Positions 31,855 through 38,993 of a stretch of DNA of 38,996 nucleotides are shown piece by piece. A program made the translations under genes and the position numbers. The stretch is from contig DFGB01000070.1 of NCBI GenBank assembly GCA_002371135.1, positions 1 through 38,996 on the forward strand, written 5' to 3'. The notes beneath the pieces were generated by a model that did no database searches, was not told the DNA's origin, and was given only the letters and a program-made list of their open reading frames with translations. Source of the DNA: Verrucomicrobia bacterium UBA3761 (lineage in GTDB: Bacteria; Verrucomicrobiota; Kiritimatiellia; RFP12; UBA1067). Position 1 is the stretch's first letter. Each line of letters begins with the position of its first letter.

Positions 31855-34281
31855 CTACCAGAACGTCATCTGGCCAGGGAGGTCGGAAAGACGTTTACGG
31901 ACCGCGCGGCGGGTGGGGCGGCCGTTGATGTCGAGATCCGACTCCTCGAGGTTTTTAAGAATTTCGCCTGCGCGGCTTACTACCTCGCCCGGCAGGCCCG
32001 CCATCGCGCCGACGTGTATGCCGAAACTCTTCTCTGCGGCGCCTCGCGCGATGCGGCGGAGGAAGACAATCCGCCCGCCTTCTTCCTTGACGCGCACGTT
32101 GTAGTTTTTCACGCCCTTGCCCTGGGTCTCGAGGTCGGTGAGTTCGTGATAGTGCGTCGCGAAAAGCGTCTTCGGCCTGCAATCGTGGCGGCCGGTGAGG
32201 TATTCTGCGACGGACCATGCGATCGACATGCCGTCGAACGTCGAAGTGCCGCGGCCGATTTCGTCGAGTATTATGAGCGAACGCGAGGTGGCGTTGTTGA
32301 GGATGTTGGCGGTCTCCTGCATTTCGACGAGGAACGTGGAGCGGCCGCGGGCGAGATCGTCGCCGGCGCCGATTCGCGTGAAGACGCGGTCGAGGACGCC
32401 GATGCGCATCGACGCGGCCGGCACAAACGACCCCATGTGAGCCATAATCGCGATGACGGCGACCTGACGGATGTAAGTCGACTTGCCGGCCATGTTCGGG
32501 CCGGTAATGAGCATCACCTGATTCTCGCCGCAATCGAGCGTCGTCGAATTTGGCACGAACGGTTCCGCGTCCGGGAGCTGCTCGACAACGGGGTGGCGGC
32601 CGTCGACTATCTCCAGCACGCCGGAATCGTCGACGACCGGGCGGACGTAGCCGGCGGAAAGGGCCCTGTCGGCAAGCGAGAGGATGGCATCGAGGCGGCC
32701 GATCTCCGAGGCGGTCGCCTGTATCTGCGCCGTCTTTTCCGCAATGCGCGCCACGATGTCCGCATAGAGCTGCTGTTCGCGGACAAGACCGCGCTCCTGT
32801 GCTCCGAGGACCTTGCGTTCGCGTTCCTTGAGCTCTTCTGTCACATACCTCTCGCCGGTGGTGAGAGTCTGGCGGCGAATGTAGTCCGGCGGGACTTTGG
32901 AGACGAACGACTTTGGCACTTCGATCATGAACCCGAACGCGGCGACATGGCGGACTTTGAGTTTCGGGATGCCGGTGCGCTCCTGTTCGCGCGCCTGGTA
33001 TTGCGCCATCCACTCGTGCCCTTCCGTGGCGAGCGAACGCAGCTCGTCGAGTTCGGCGTCGTAGCCGGAAGCGATGTAGCCGCCAGAGTTCATCAAGGCG
33101 GGAGGGTCGTCGGCGATGCTCCGGTCGAGGAGATCGACGAGGGCAGGCTGGGGGATGAAATCGAAATCATGTCCGCCTTCCGGCGTTGCGGTGTCGTCGA
33201 TAAGCGCAGGCACGGCACGAAGAGAATCGGCGAGGGCGCGCAGGTCGCGCGGGTTCGCGCGGCCGGCGTCGACTTTCGCGACCAGCCGCTCCATGTCGCG
33301 GACGATCGAAAGCGAGCGGCGCAGAGAGGTCAGCGCGAAGCGGTCTTTTACGAAACGCTCCACGAGGTCGAGCCGCGCGTTTATCTTCGCGGGGCTTGCG
33401 AGCGGCTGCAATATCCAGTTCCTGAGCGTCCTCGCGCCCATGGCGGTACAAGTGACATCCAGAATGCCAAGGAGGGAAGCCTCCTTCGCCACATCGCCTC
33501 CTGGGATGAGTTGGAGATTCTTAATCGCGGTCGCGTCGAGGACGAGCGCGTCGGCGGCGGTTCTGAGGCGCAGCTTGCGGACGTGGGCGAGGCTGTGGCG
33601 CAGCGTGGTGCCGACATAATAGAGAAGCGCGCCCGCAGCGGACACGGCGGCCTCGCGCCCGGCCAGCCCGAATCCATCGAGCGTGAAAACCTTGAAATGG
33701 CGTCCAAGCGCCTCGGTCGCCGCATCGAAGGAAAACGTCCACGCGTTCTCTTCGGTCTCCTTCATCACTTCGGCGGGGCGGAAGCGATCGAGCGCCTCGC
33801 CGAGTTTGGCCTCGGTGGGAAATTCCTCGACACTGAAGTCGCCCGTAGCGAGATCAAGAAGCGCGAGTGCGGATACGCCCCCCTTCCCGGCCCTGCCTAT
33901 CGCGGCCACGTAGTTGTTCGCCGTCTCGTCGAGGATGCCTTCTTCCGTCACCGTGCCGGGCGTGACAATGCGCGTAATCTCGCGCCGGACGAGCCCCTTG
34001 GCCGTGCGCGGATCCTCCACCTGATCGCAAAGCGCCGCCGTCTTGCCGGCGCGGATCAGCTTGGCGAGATACGAATCGAGCGCGTGATACGGCACGCCGC
34101 ACATCGGCATGCCATTGCGGCTCGTGAGCGTCGCGCCGAGGATGGGAGAGGCGACGCGTGCGTCCTCGCCGAACATTTCATAGAAGTCTCCCAGGCGGAA
34201 CATCAATATTGCGCCCTCGGGTATCTCGCGCTTGAGCGCGAGATACTGCCTCATCATCGGCGTTGCCTCTGTAGCAGACAT
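31855..34281 (-). CDS. mutS: DNA mismatch repair ATPase MutS
   Basis: Mismatch-recognition protein of 808 residues. The N-terminal mismatch-binding motif DFYEMF (32-37) has the conserved Phe and Glu. The clamp and lever regions follow. The ABC-type ATPase near residue 590 shows GPNMAGKSTYIRQ (Walker A), then FLVEMQETANIL, ILDEIGRGTSTFDG (Walker B) and FATHYHEL. The C-terminus is short, ending DLPGQMTFW, so the tetramerisation tail is reduced. The start at 34281 lacks an SD; an ATG pair 8 codons later is an alternative. The gene follows the permease gene by 32 nt on the same strand and may be read through from it. Confidence 0.95.
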   Translation of the reverse strand: MSATEATPMMRQYLALKREIPEGAILMFRLGDFYEMFGEDARVASPILGATLTSRNGMPMCGVPYHALDSYLAKLIRAGKTAALCDQVEDPRTAKGLVRREITRIVTPGTVTEEGILDETANNYVAAIGRAGKGGVSALALLDLATGDFSVEEFPTEAKLGEALDRFRPAEVMKETEENAWTFSFDAATEALGRHFKVFTLDGFGLAGREAAVSAAGALLYYVGTTLRHSLAHVRKLRLRTAADALVLDATAIKNLQLIPGGDVAKEASLLGILDVTCTAMGARTLRNWILQPLASPAKINARLDLVERFVKDRFALTSLRRSLSIVRDMERLVAKVDAGRANPRDLRALADSLRAVPALIDDTATPEGGHDFDFIPQPALVDLLDRSIADDPPALMNSGGYIASGYDAELDELRSLATEGHEWMAQYQAREQERTGIPKLKVRHVAAFGFMIEVPKSFVSKVPPDYIRRQTLTTGERYVTEELKERERKVLGAQERGLVREQQLYADIVARIAEKTAQIQATASEIGRLDAILSLADRALSAGYVRPVVDDSGVLEIVDGRHPVVEQLPDAEPFVPNSTTLDCGENQVMLITGPNMAGKSTYIRQVAVIAIMAHMGSFVPAASMRIGVLDRVFTRIGAGDDLARGRSTFLVEMQETANILNNATSRSLIILDEIGRGTSTFDGMSIAWSVAEYLTGRHDCRPKTLFATHYHELTDLETQGKGVKNYNVRVKEEGGRIVFLRRIARGAAEKSFGIHVGAMAGLPGEVVSRAGEILKNLEESDLDINGRPTRRAVRKRLSDLPGQMTFW

Positions 34282-34313
34282 AGATAATTTTTCGATTTTC
34301 CCGCCTCTTCCCT

Positions 34314-35402
34314 CTACTCCAACTTGGACCTCTGGCGTGGGTCGAAGGCGTCGCGCAGCCCTTCGCCGACGAGGACGGTAAGGAACATTACGATAAAGAG
34401 CGCGAGGGCAGGGAACAGGATGAGCCACCACGCCCAGCGGAATTGCTGGGCCTCCTGCATGAGTTCGCCGCAACTGGGCGTCATCGGCGGCAGGCCGAAC
34501 CCGAGAAAGTCAAGGGCCGCGAGAGAACCGATGGCGCCCATCAGGAGGAACGGGAAGAGCGTGATGAGCGGCGTCATCGCATTGGGGAGGATGTGCGAGA
34601 AGATTATCCTCGCCGCAGAGAAGCCCTGGCATTTGGCCGCCTCTACGAATGTTCTCACGCGGAGGCGCAGGAATTCGGCGCGCATGTAATACGAAACGCC
34701 AATCCAGTTGAATATCCCGTAGCAGACGAGGAGAATCCCGAACGAACGCCCAAGCGTAGAGCCGATGAAAATCATCACATAAAGGAACGGCATCGCCGAC
34801 CAGATTTCGGTGAAGCGCTGGCAGACGATATCCGTAGCGCCGCCGAAATATCCTTCCACCGCGCCGACGACGAGGCCGAGAAACATCGCCCACACGGCGA
34901 GCACGAGGCCGAAAACGAGCGCGATGCGCATGCCATGCACGACGCGGGCGTAGACATCGCGCCCGCCGGAGTCGATCCCGAACGGATGTTCGCGACATGG
35001 CCGGAACGGGAACGAAATTTCTGGCGCCGGCAATACGCGCTTTGTCACGGCAGGAGGATCCTTCGGCTCCATAAATACGTGCGTGTAGCCTTCGTGCGGC
35101 GTACGCGTGATGTTGTAGAGCGCTTCGTCTACGCCCTTCGGGCCTTCGTAATCCCAAATCGACCCGTCGTCGCCTATGTTGTATCGCACCGTTTTTATGT
35201 CGTACGTCTGTTCGACGGCGCTTTGGCGATACTTCTCAAGCGTCTTTGTATCGACTACCTCGCGCGGGTCGCACGGGCAGACGAAATCGGCGAGCATGCA
35301 GAAGACGAATATCGCGCCAAGCGCGAGAAGCGACCACCAAGCGCGGCGGATGCGCTTGAAACTTCGCCATCTTTTCTTTGCCAGCGGGGAAAACTGAAAC
35401 AT
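34314..35402 (-). CDS. ABC transporter permease, OppC/YejE type
   Basis: Inner-membrane permease of 362 residues for an oligopeptide-class importer. A first helix (WSLLALGAIFVFCMLADFV) is followed by a large periplasmic loop of about 120 residues, as in YejE, and then five helices. The EAA coupling loop is FVEAAKCQGFSAARIIFSHILPN. The sequence HPFGIDSGGRDVYARVVHG just before the transport domain is the OppC hallmark. GGAG 5 nt before the ATG supports the start. It pairs with the OppB-type gene 143 nt upstream. No solute-binding protein or ATPase gene of the system is in the window. Confidence 0.92.
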   Translation of the reverse strand: MFQFSPLAKKRWRSFKRIRRAWWSLLALGAIFVFCMLADFVCPCDPREVVDTKTLEKYRQSAVEQTYDIKTVRYNIGDDGSIWDYEGPKGVDEALYNITRTPHEGYTHVFMEPKDPPAVTKRVLPAPEISFPFRPCREHPFGIDSGGRDVYARVVHGMRIALVFGLVLAVWAMFLGLVVGAVEGYFGGATDIVCQRFTEIWSAMPFLYVMIFIGSTLGRSFGILLVCYGIFNWIGVSYYMRAEFLRLRVRTFVEAAKCQGFSAARIIFSHILPNAMTPLITLFPFLLMGAIGSLAALDFLGFGLPPMTPSCGELMQEAQQFRWAWWLILFPALALFIVMFLTVLVGEGLRDAFDPRQRSKLE

Positions 35403-35419
35403 GGCTCTCCTTTTATTGC

Positions 35420-35530
35420 CGATTTACGATTTTTCGATTTTCGATTTGCGCCCTGAACCTCCCGGGCCTTGAGCGCCTCGCAAATCGCAAATCGTAAATC
35501 GTAAATCGAAAAATCGTAAATCGTAAATCG
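35420..35530. repeat. CGATTT heptamer inverted repeat inside the permease operon
   Basis: GATTT words at 35421, 35428, 35436 and 35443 face reverse-complement AAATC words from 35479 to 35530 (steps 7,7,7,8,7,7). The loop (ccctgaacctcccgggcc...) is about 28 nt and contains CCCGGG. It occupies most of the gap between the OppB-type and OppC-type genes, so it would be transcribed within one mRNA. Confidence 0.87.
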
Positions 35531-35545
35531 AAAAATTCTCCATTC

Positions 35546-36598
35546 CTATTTCTTTGAAAAGTCTATTCTCGGGTCGATGACCATGTAGAGGACGTCGGAA
35601 ATGAGATTCCCGACGAGTTGGAACGACGCCGTGAGCGCCAGGAGCGCGAGGAACACCGCATAGTCGCGCCCGATCAGCGCGTCCCACGAAAGACGCCCCA
35701 TGCCCGGTATTTCAAAAATAGTCTCGATGATGATCGAGCCCGCGAAAAGAAGACCGATCATCGAACCGAGACCCGTCGCCACGGGAATAAGCGCATTGCG
35801 GAACGCATGGAGCCATATCGCCCTCTTGCGCGTGCCGCCCTTAGCAATGACGGTGCGGACGTAGTCGGCGGAAATCTGGTCGAGGAGCGAATTTTTCATG
35901 AGCAGCGTCAGCATCGCAAATCCGCCCGCCACATAGCAGCAAATCGGCAGCACCATGTGCCACGCCCTGTCGCGAAACCAAGTCCAGAACGAGACGTCGG
36001 TATCGAAATCCGACGAGACGCCGCCCAGCGGAAAGACGTCCCACAGCCCGTCTACCGTCCCGCAAAGAAACATCTTGAGCATCATCGCAAACGCGAACGA
36101 GGGAATCGCGTAGGCGACGAACACGACCACGCTCGACGCGGCATCGAACGGCTGGCGATGCTTGAGAGCCTTTGCGATCCCGAGCGGCACGCATATCAAG
36201 TATGTGAGCAGGAACGACGCGAGGCCGAACCAGATTGAAATGGGGATGCGCGAGGAAATGAGCTGCCACGCGGTCTTGTTGGGGTAGTCGTAGCTGGGCA
36301 ATTTCATGCCCATCCTATTGACGACGAGCCAATCGTAATACTGACGCAAGACGGGCTTGTCGAAACCGAATTGCTTTTCGAGTTCCTTCTTGTATGTCTC
36401 GCTTATGTATGAAGCGCCTGCGCCGCCCGAGGCCTCGCCCGCGCCGCCCTGCGCCGCCATTCCGCGCATGCGCATCATACGCATCTCGACCGGTCCGCCC
36501 GGGAGAAAACGCGTAAGCATGAAACACACTACCGTGATGCCGATGAACGTCGGTATCACGAGCAAAAGCCGTCGCACAAGATATGCCAGTCTATCCAT
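35546..36598 (-). CDS. ABC transporter permease, OppB/YejB type
   Basis: Inner-membrane permease of 350 residues. The N-terminal helix and motif YLVRRLLLVIPTFIGITVV with FLPGGP are typical of OppB/YejB. An Ala/Gly-rich insert lies near 47-62. The EAA-type loop is YVRTVIAKGGTRKRAIWLHAFRN, followed by IETIFEIPGMGRLSWDALIGRDY, the family C-terminal signature. It is the partner of the OppC-type permease downstream. The promoter is 25 nt before the ATG; there is no clear SD. Peptide import is the family role; the real substrate is unknown. Confidence 0.92.
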   Translation of the reverse strand: MDRLAYLVRRLLLVIPTFIGITVVCFMLTRFLPGGPVEMRMMRMRGMAAQGGAGEASGGAGASYISETYKKELEKQFGFDKPVLRQYYDWLVVNRMGMKLPSYDYPNKTAWQLISSRIPISIWFGLASFLLTYLICVPLGIAKALKHRQPFDAASSVVVFVAYAIPSFAFAMMLKMFLCGTVDGLWDVFPLGGVSSDFDTDVSFWTWFRDRAWHMVLPICCYVAGGFAMLTLLMKNSLLDQISADYVRTVIAKGGTRKRAIWLHAFRNALIPVATGLGSMIGLLFAGSIIIETIFEIPGMGRLSWDALIGRDYAVFLALLALTASFQLVGNLISDVLYMVIDPRIDFSKK

Positions 36599-36613
36599 GT
36601 TTTTCGTGGAATG

Positions 36614-36652
36614 TTTTGATATATTATATCAAAAGATAGCCCCATCGGTCAA
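36614..36652 (-). promoter_or_regulatory. OppB-type gene promoter overlapped by a perfect 21-bp palindrome
   Basis: Minus strand TTGACC (36647-36652) and TATAAT (36623-36628), 18-bp spacer. A perfect dyad with 10-bp arms (TTTTGATATA / TATATCAAAA) and one central base spans 36614-36634 and covers the -10 box, a likely repressor operator. Confidence 0.72.
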
Positions 36653-36659
36653 ATCGAAG

Positions 36660-36770
36660 TGTGGAAATGTCCCAAGTCCCAAGTCCTAGGAACCAACAGC
36701 CACGGACGTGGAAGAGCTATTTGCGGGATTCATCTTGTCGCACCGGGAGACTTAGGACTTTTCACATTTC
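36660..36770. repeat. GTCCCAA heptamer words with inverted counterpart
   Basis: GTCCCAA/GTCCTAG words start at 36669, 36676 and 36683 (7-bp steps). A reverse-complement counterpart (gacttaggacttttcacatttc, about 36750-36771) lies inside the last codons of the esterase gene. The arms would bring the operon promoter region and the esterase 3' end into one hairpin. Confidence 0.7.
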
Positions 36771-38169
36771 GCGTGAAGTCGCGGCCTTCATACCGCGGCG
36801 GCACGTAGCCGTGCTCCGAGCCTTGCACCCAGACGATGGACTTGTTTTCGCCGGGGATGTTGTTCCAAAGTTTCGCAAGTCCCATCGGCGGGCAACAATA
36901 ATCGCCTAGCCCCGCGCGCGGGATATGGACGCGGCAGGCAGGCGGGATGCGCTTGGCCCAGTTGGCCGCATCGTAATAGGGCATTCCCTCTACACAGCGG
37001 ATGTACCAGCCGTCGCCTGCCGCCTTTTTATCTAGCCTGGCGTTGTTCATATACATGTCGCAGCACCAGGTTATCGCGGACTCCGCCTTTGTGACGCCCT
37101 CTCCGCAACCTGCCGCCCATATGGTCTGCAAGCCGCCCTGGCTGCCGCCGTTGGCGTAAAGATCGCGTCCGTTCCATTCCTTCAGCGTCTTTAGATATTG
37201 CAAAGCGCGCTTGACCCTCAGCACCATGCCGTTGAAATACGCCGTCTCGGGGTCTTTGTTTTGGGCGGGGTCGAACGCATACGTGCAGCCGTTCGAGCGA
37301 ATCTCCCAGCGCAGGGCCTTCGTATCGGCGGCGGTCGCGCCAAACTCGGCGAGCTTGAGACCGTGGGCGTTGATGTTGAAGACTATCTCGTCGGCCGGGC
37401 ACCATCCGGGTTTTGAATGGACGCAATTGTCGCCGCTGTAGCCGTGGGTGACGAGGCGGCACGGGAAAGAAGCGCCGTCTTGGGCCGCCTTCGGGATGGA
37501 AAGATAGCCCGTCACCGGTCTGAGACCGGCGCAGTCGACCCGCACGGCAAACATGCGCACGGCGGGATTGGCAGATTCAATCTCCACGCGGTCATCCGTT
37601 ATCGGCACAGCGTCGAGGCGCGCGAATTGACGCGCCCAGAACGCATCGAAATCCGCCGGCTCCGGCGCGGTGGTCAGAGCCTCGACGTCGACCCCGGCGC
37701 CCCCGTCGAAAAATACGTCCTTCTTCGATTTCTCGAACTCGTTCATCGCCTTGCGGCCCTCGGGCGTGGCGGAATCTCCCGTGAAGCGCCGCTTCACGCG
37801 TTTGCCGTCGCGATCGACCACATACGCCTCCAGCCGCACGAAGCCGGGCTTCGCAAGGCTCGTTTTATAAACGAACGGCGCGGACGTGAACGGCGCCTCG
37901 CCGCTTTCGAAGTTGCCGTAGTCGTCGGAACGCGTCCATTTGAGAGTATAGTCGCCTTCCTTGATTTCGCCTTCAACGCCCATGGGCTCAACCGTAAAGA
38001 CGATCTCCTCGCCGCTCTTGTAGTCGAGAGGATTCTTGTCCGTCGTGCCCTTGAGCCAGGCGTTGTCGAACGCGCCCGCGAAAAGCGCAAGCGCATCAAA
38101 CGCGAAAACCGCGACTGCCGCAAGCGCCTTGCGCACAGCATGCACCCTGTTGTCATGAACATGATTCAT
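36730..38169 (-). CDS. Secreted AXE1-family acetyl esterase-like alpha/beta hydrolase
   Basis: Exported alpha/beta hydrolase of 479 residues related to acetylxylan esterase/cephalosporin-C deacetylase. A hydrophobic stretch (about 15-33) acts as signal. A beta-sandwich-like N-terminal domain (to about 160) precedes the hydrolase domain. The nucleophile elbow is YANGGSQGGL with Ser, the acid is probably the Asp of RAGLGDYCCPP, and the His is in GSEHGY. It would remove acetyl groups from polysaccharides. AGGAG 9 nt before the ATG at 38169 fixes the start; upstream ATGs lie in repeat DNA. The tail KSPKSPGATR is encoded by the GTCCCAA-family word, suggesting C-terminal extension by repeat DNA. 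Confidence 0.85.
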   Translation of the reverse strand: MNHVHDNRVHAVRKALAAVAVFAFDALALFAGAFDNAWLKGTTDKNPLDYKSGEEIVFTVEPMGVEGEIKEGDYTLKWTRSDDYGNFESGEAPFTSAPFVYKTSLAKPGFVRLEAYVVDRDGKRVKRRFTGDSATPEGRKAMNEFEKSKKDVFFDGGAGVDVEALTTAPEPADFDAFWARQFARLDAVPITDDRVEIESANPAVRMFAVRVDCAGLRPVTGYLSIPKAAQDGASFPCRLVTHGYSGDNCVHSKPGWCPADEIVFNINAHGLKLAEFGATAADTKALRWEIRSNGCTYAFDPAQNKDPETAYFNGMVLRVKRALQYLKTLKEWNGRDLYANGGSQGGLQTIWAAGCGEGVTKAESAITWCCDMYMNNARLDKKAAGDGWYIRCVEGMPYYDAANWAKRIPPACRVHIPRAGLGDYCCPPMGLAKLWNNIPGENKSIVWVQGSEHGYVPPRYEGRDFTRNVKSPKSPGATR

Positions 38170-38208
38170 ATACTCCATCTCCTTGATTGCACTATCTTGA
38201 CGACGGAT

Positions 38209-38237
38209 ATTATACCACAAAGCCGATGAAGAGGGAA
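38209..38237 (-). promoter_or_regulatory. Probable promoter of the esterase gene
   Basis: TATAAT (38209-38214 on the minus strand) is clear. The -35 (TTCCCT at 38232-38237, 17-bp spacer) is weak and lies at the edge of the GTAGGAA repeat. Confidence 0.45.
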
Positions 38238-38348
38238 GTAGGAAGCGTGAGGGCCGCGCTTGTCGCGGCCAAAGTAGGAAGTAGGAAACAGGAGATTTAC
38301 TGCTCGAACGGGGCGTACGCAATATCTCCTGCTTCCTACCTCCTACTT
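38233..38348. repeat. GTAGGAA heptamer hairpin (copy 2)
   Basis: Arms 38272-38296 and 38324-38348 match at 23 of 25 positions (both differences transitions) around a 27-nt loop. The loop aligns end to end with the 27-nt loop of the copy at 9037-9063 (17 of 27 identical, 8 of 10 differences transitions). A GC hairpin word (gggccgcgcttgtcgcggcc) precedes the left arm, in the same relative place as gcgcttcgcgc in copy 1. Confidence 0.88.
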
Positions 38349-38351
38349 CAT

Positions 38352-38392
38352 GCTTCGTCCGCGCTTCGGCCGCGTTGAAGTGCGGACGAAGC
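38352..38392 (-). terminator. GC-rich stem-loop after the DUF486 gene
   Basis: A perfect 11-bp stem (GCTTCGTCCGC / GCGGACGAAGC) with a 19-nt loop, 11 nt past the stop of the small membrane protein gene. No U tract follows; the GTAGGAA hairpin does. Confidence 0.65.
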
Positions 38393-38403
38393 GCATCTTC
38401 CCT

Positions 38404-38766
38404 CTAAAGTTTCGCCCGGTTGACGAAATAGACGGCGCCCACCATGCACATGAACGCCCAGAGGTAGTCCCAGCGCCATTTCTCGCCCATGAAGAATATC
38501 ATGAACGGCACGAACACGCAGACCGTTATCACTTCCTGCATGATTTTGAGCTGGGCGATATTGAGACCGGCCGAAGCGCCGATGCGGTTGGCAGGCACGG
38601 CGATGATGTATTCCACGAGCGCGATGAGCCAGCTGACGAGGATGATGACGGCAAGCGGCCAGCTCGACTGGCCTGCGCGCTGGTATTTGATATGCCAATA
38701 CCATGCGAACGTCATGAACGCATTGCTCGCAAAAAGCATCAAGATTGTTATTGCGATACGAATCAT
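38404..38766 (-). CDS. Small four-helix membrane protein, DUF486 family
   Basis: Integral membrane protein of 120 residues with four predicted helices (about 3-23, 37-57, 76-93, 99-115). The sequence FMTFAWYWHIKY near the N-terminus and SWLIALVEYIIAVPANRIG are characteristic of DUF486, a relative of small drug/metabolite transporter-type proteins. The substrate is unknown. No Shine-Dalgarno sequence is visible and the CGATTT heptamer array begins 14 nt upstream of the ATG. Confidence 0.88.
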   Translation of the reverse strand: MIRIAITILMLFASNAFMTFAWYWHIKYQRAGQSSWPLAVIILVSWLIALVEYIIAVPANRIGASAGLNIAQLKIMQEVITVCVFVPFMIFFMGEKWRWDYLWAFMCMVGAVYFVNRAKL

Positions 38767-38780
38767 ATGGTCAATTTTCC

Positions 38781-38868
38781 GATTTGCGATTTACGATTTT
38801 CCGATTTGCGATTTACGATTTTTCGATTTACGATTTGCGATTTTGCGATTTACGATTTGCGATTTGCG
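38781..38868. repeat. CGATTT array with 7-7-8 spacing (22-bp higher-order period)
   Basis: GATTT begins at 38781, 38788, 38795, 38803, 38810, 38817, 38825, 38832, 38839, 38847, 38854 and 38861. The steps are 7,7,8 repeated, giving a 22-bp superunit. It lies directly upstream of the DUF486 gene start. Confidence 0.92.
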
Positions 38869-38881
38869 CTCTCAGCATCCA

Positions 38882-38993
38882 TTTTTAACACAGAGGCACA
38901 GAGGAACAGAGGAACACAGAGAATTTTTTCGATTTTCGATTTGCGCCCGGTGCCTCTGTGCATCTCTGTGACTCTGTGACTCTGTGTTAAAAA
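38882..38993. repeat. CAGAG-word inverted repeat, 40-nt arms
   Basis: Arms 38882-38921 and 38954-38993 match at 34 of 40 positions around a 32-nt loop that contains a CGATTT-type word. CAGAG steps are 8, 8 and 10 bp, mirrored in the other arm. No gene is visible from 38767 to the window end. Confidence 0.87.

Noticed and set aside
30614..34287. Long plus-strand frames opposite nagA and mutS (496 and 841 codons)
   Set aside because: Both are antisense to genes with complete family motifs and show no recognisable domain.
38882..38993. CAGAG and CGATTT words as sequencing adapter or assembly contamination
   Set aside because: They occur in many gaps, form inverted repeats specific to each locus and join seamlessly to gene ends; contamination would not place stop codons in register.
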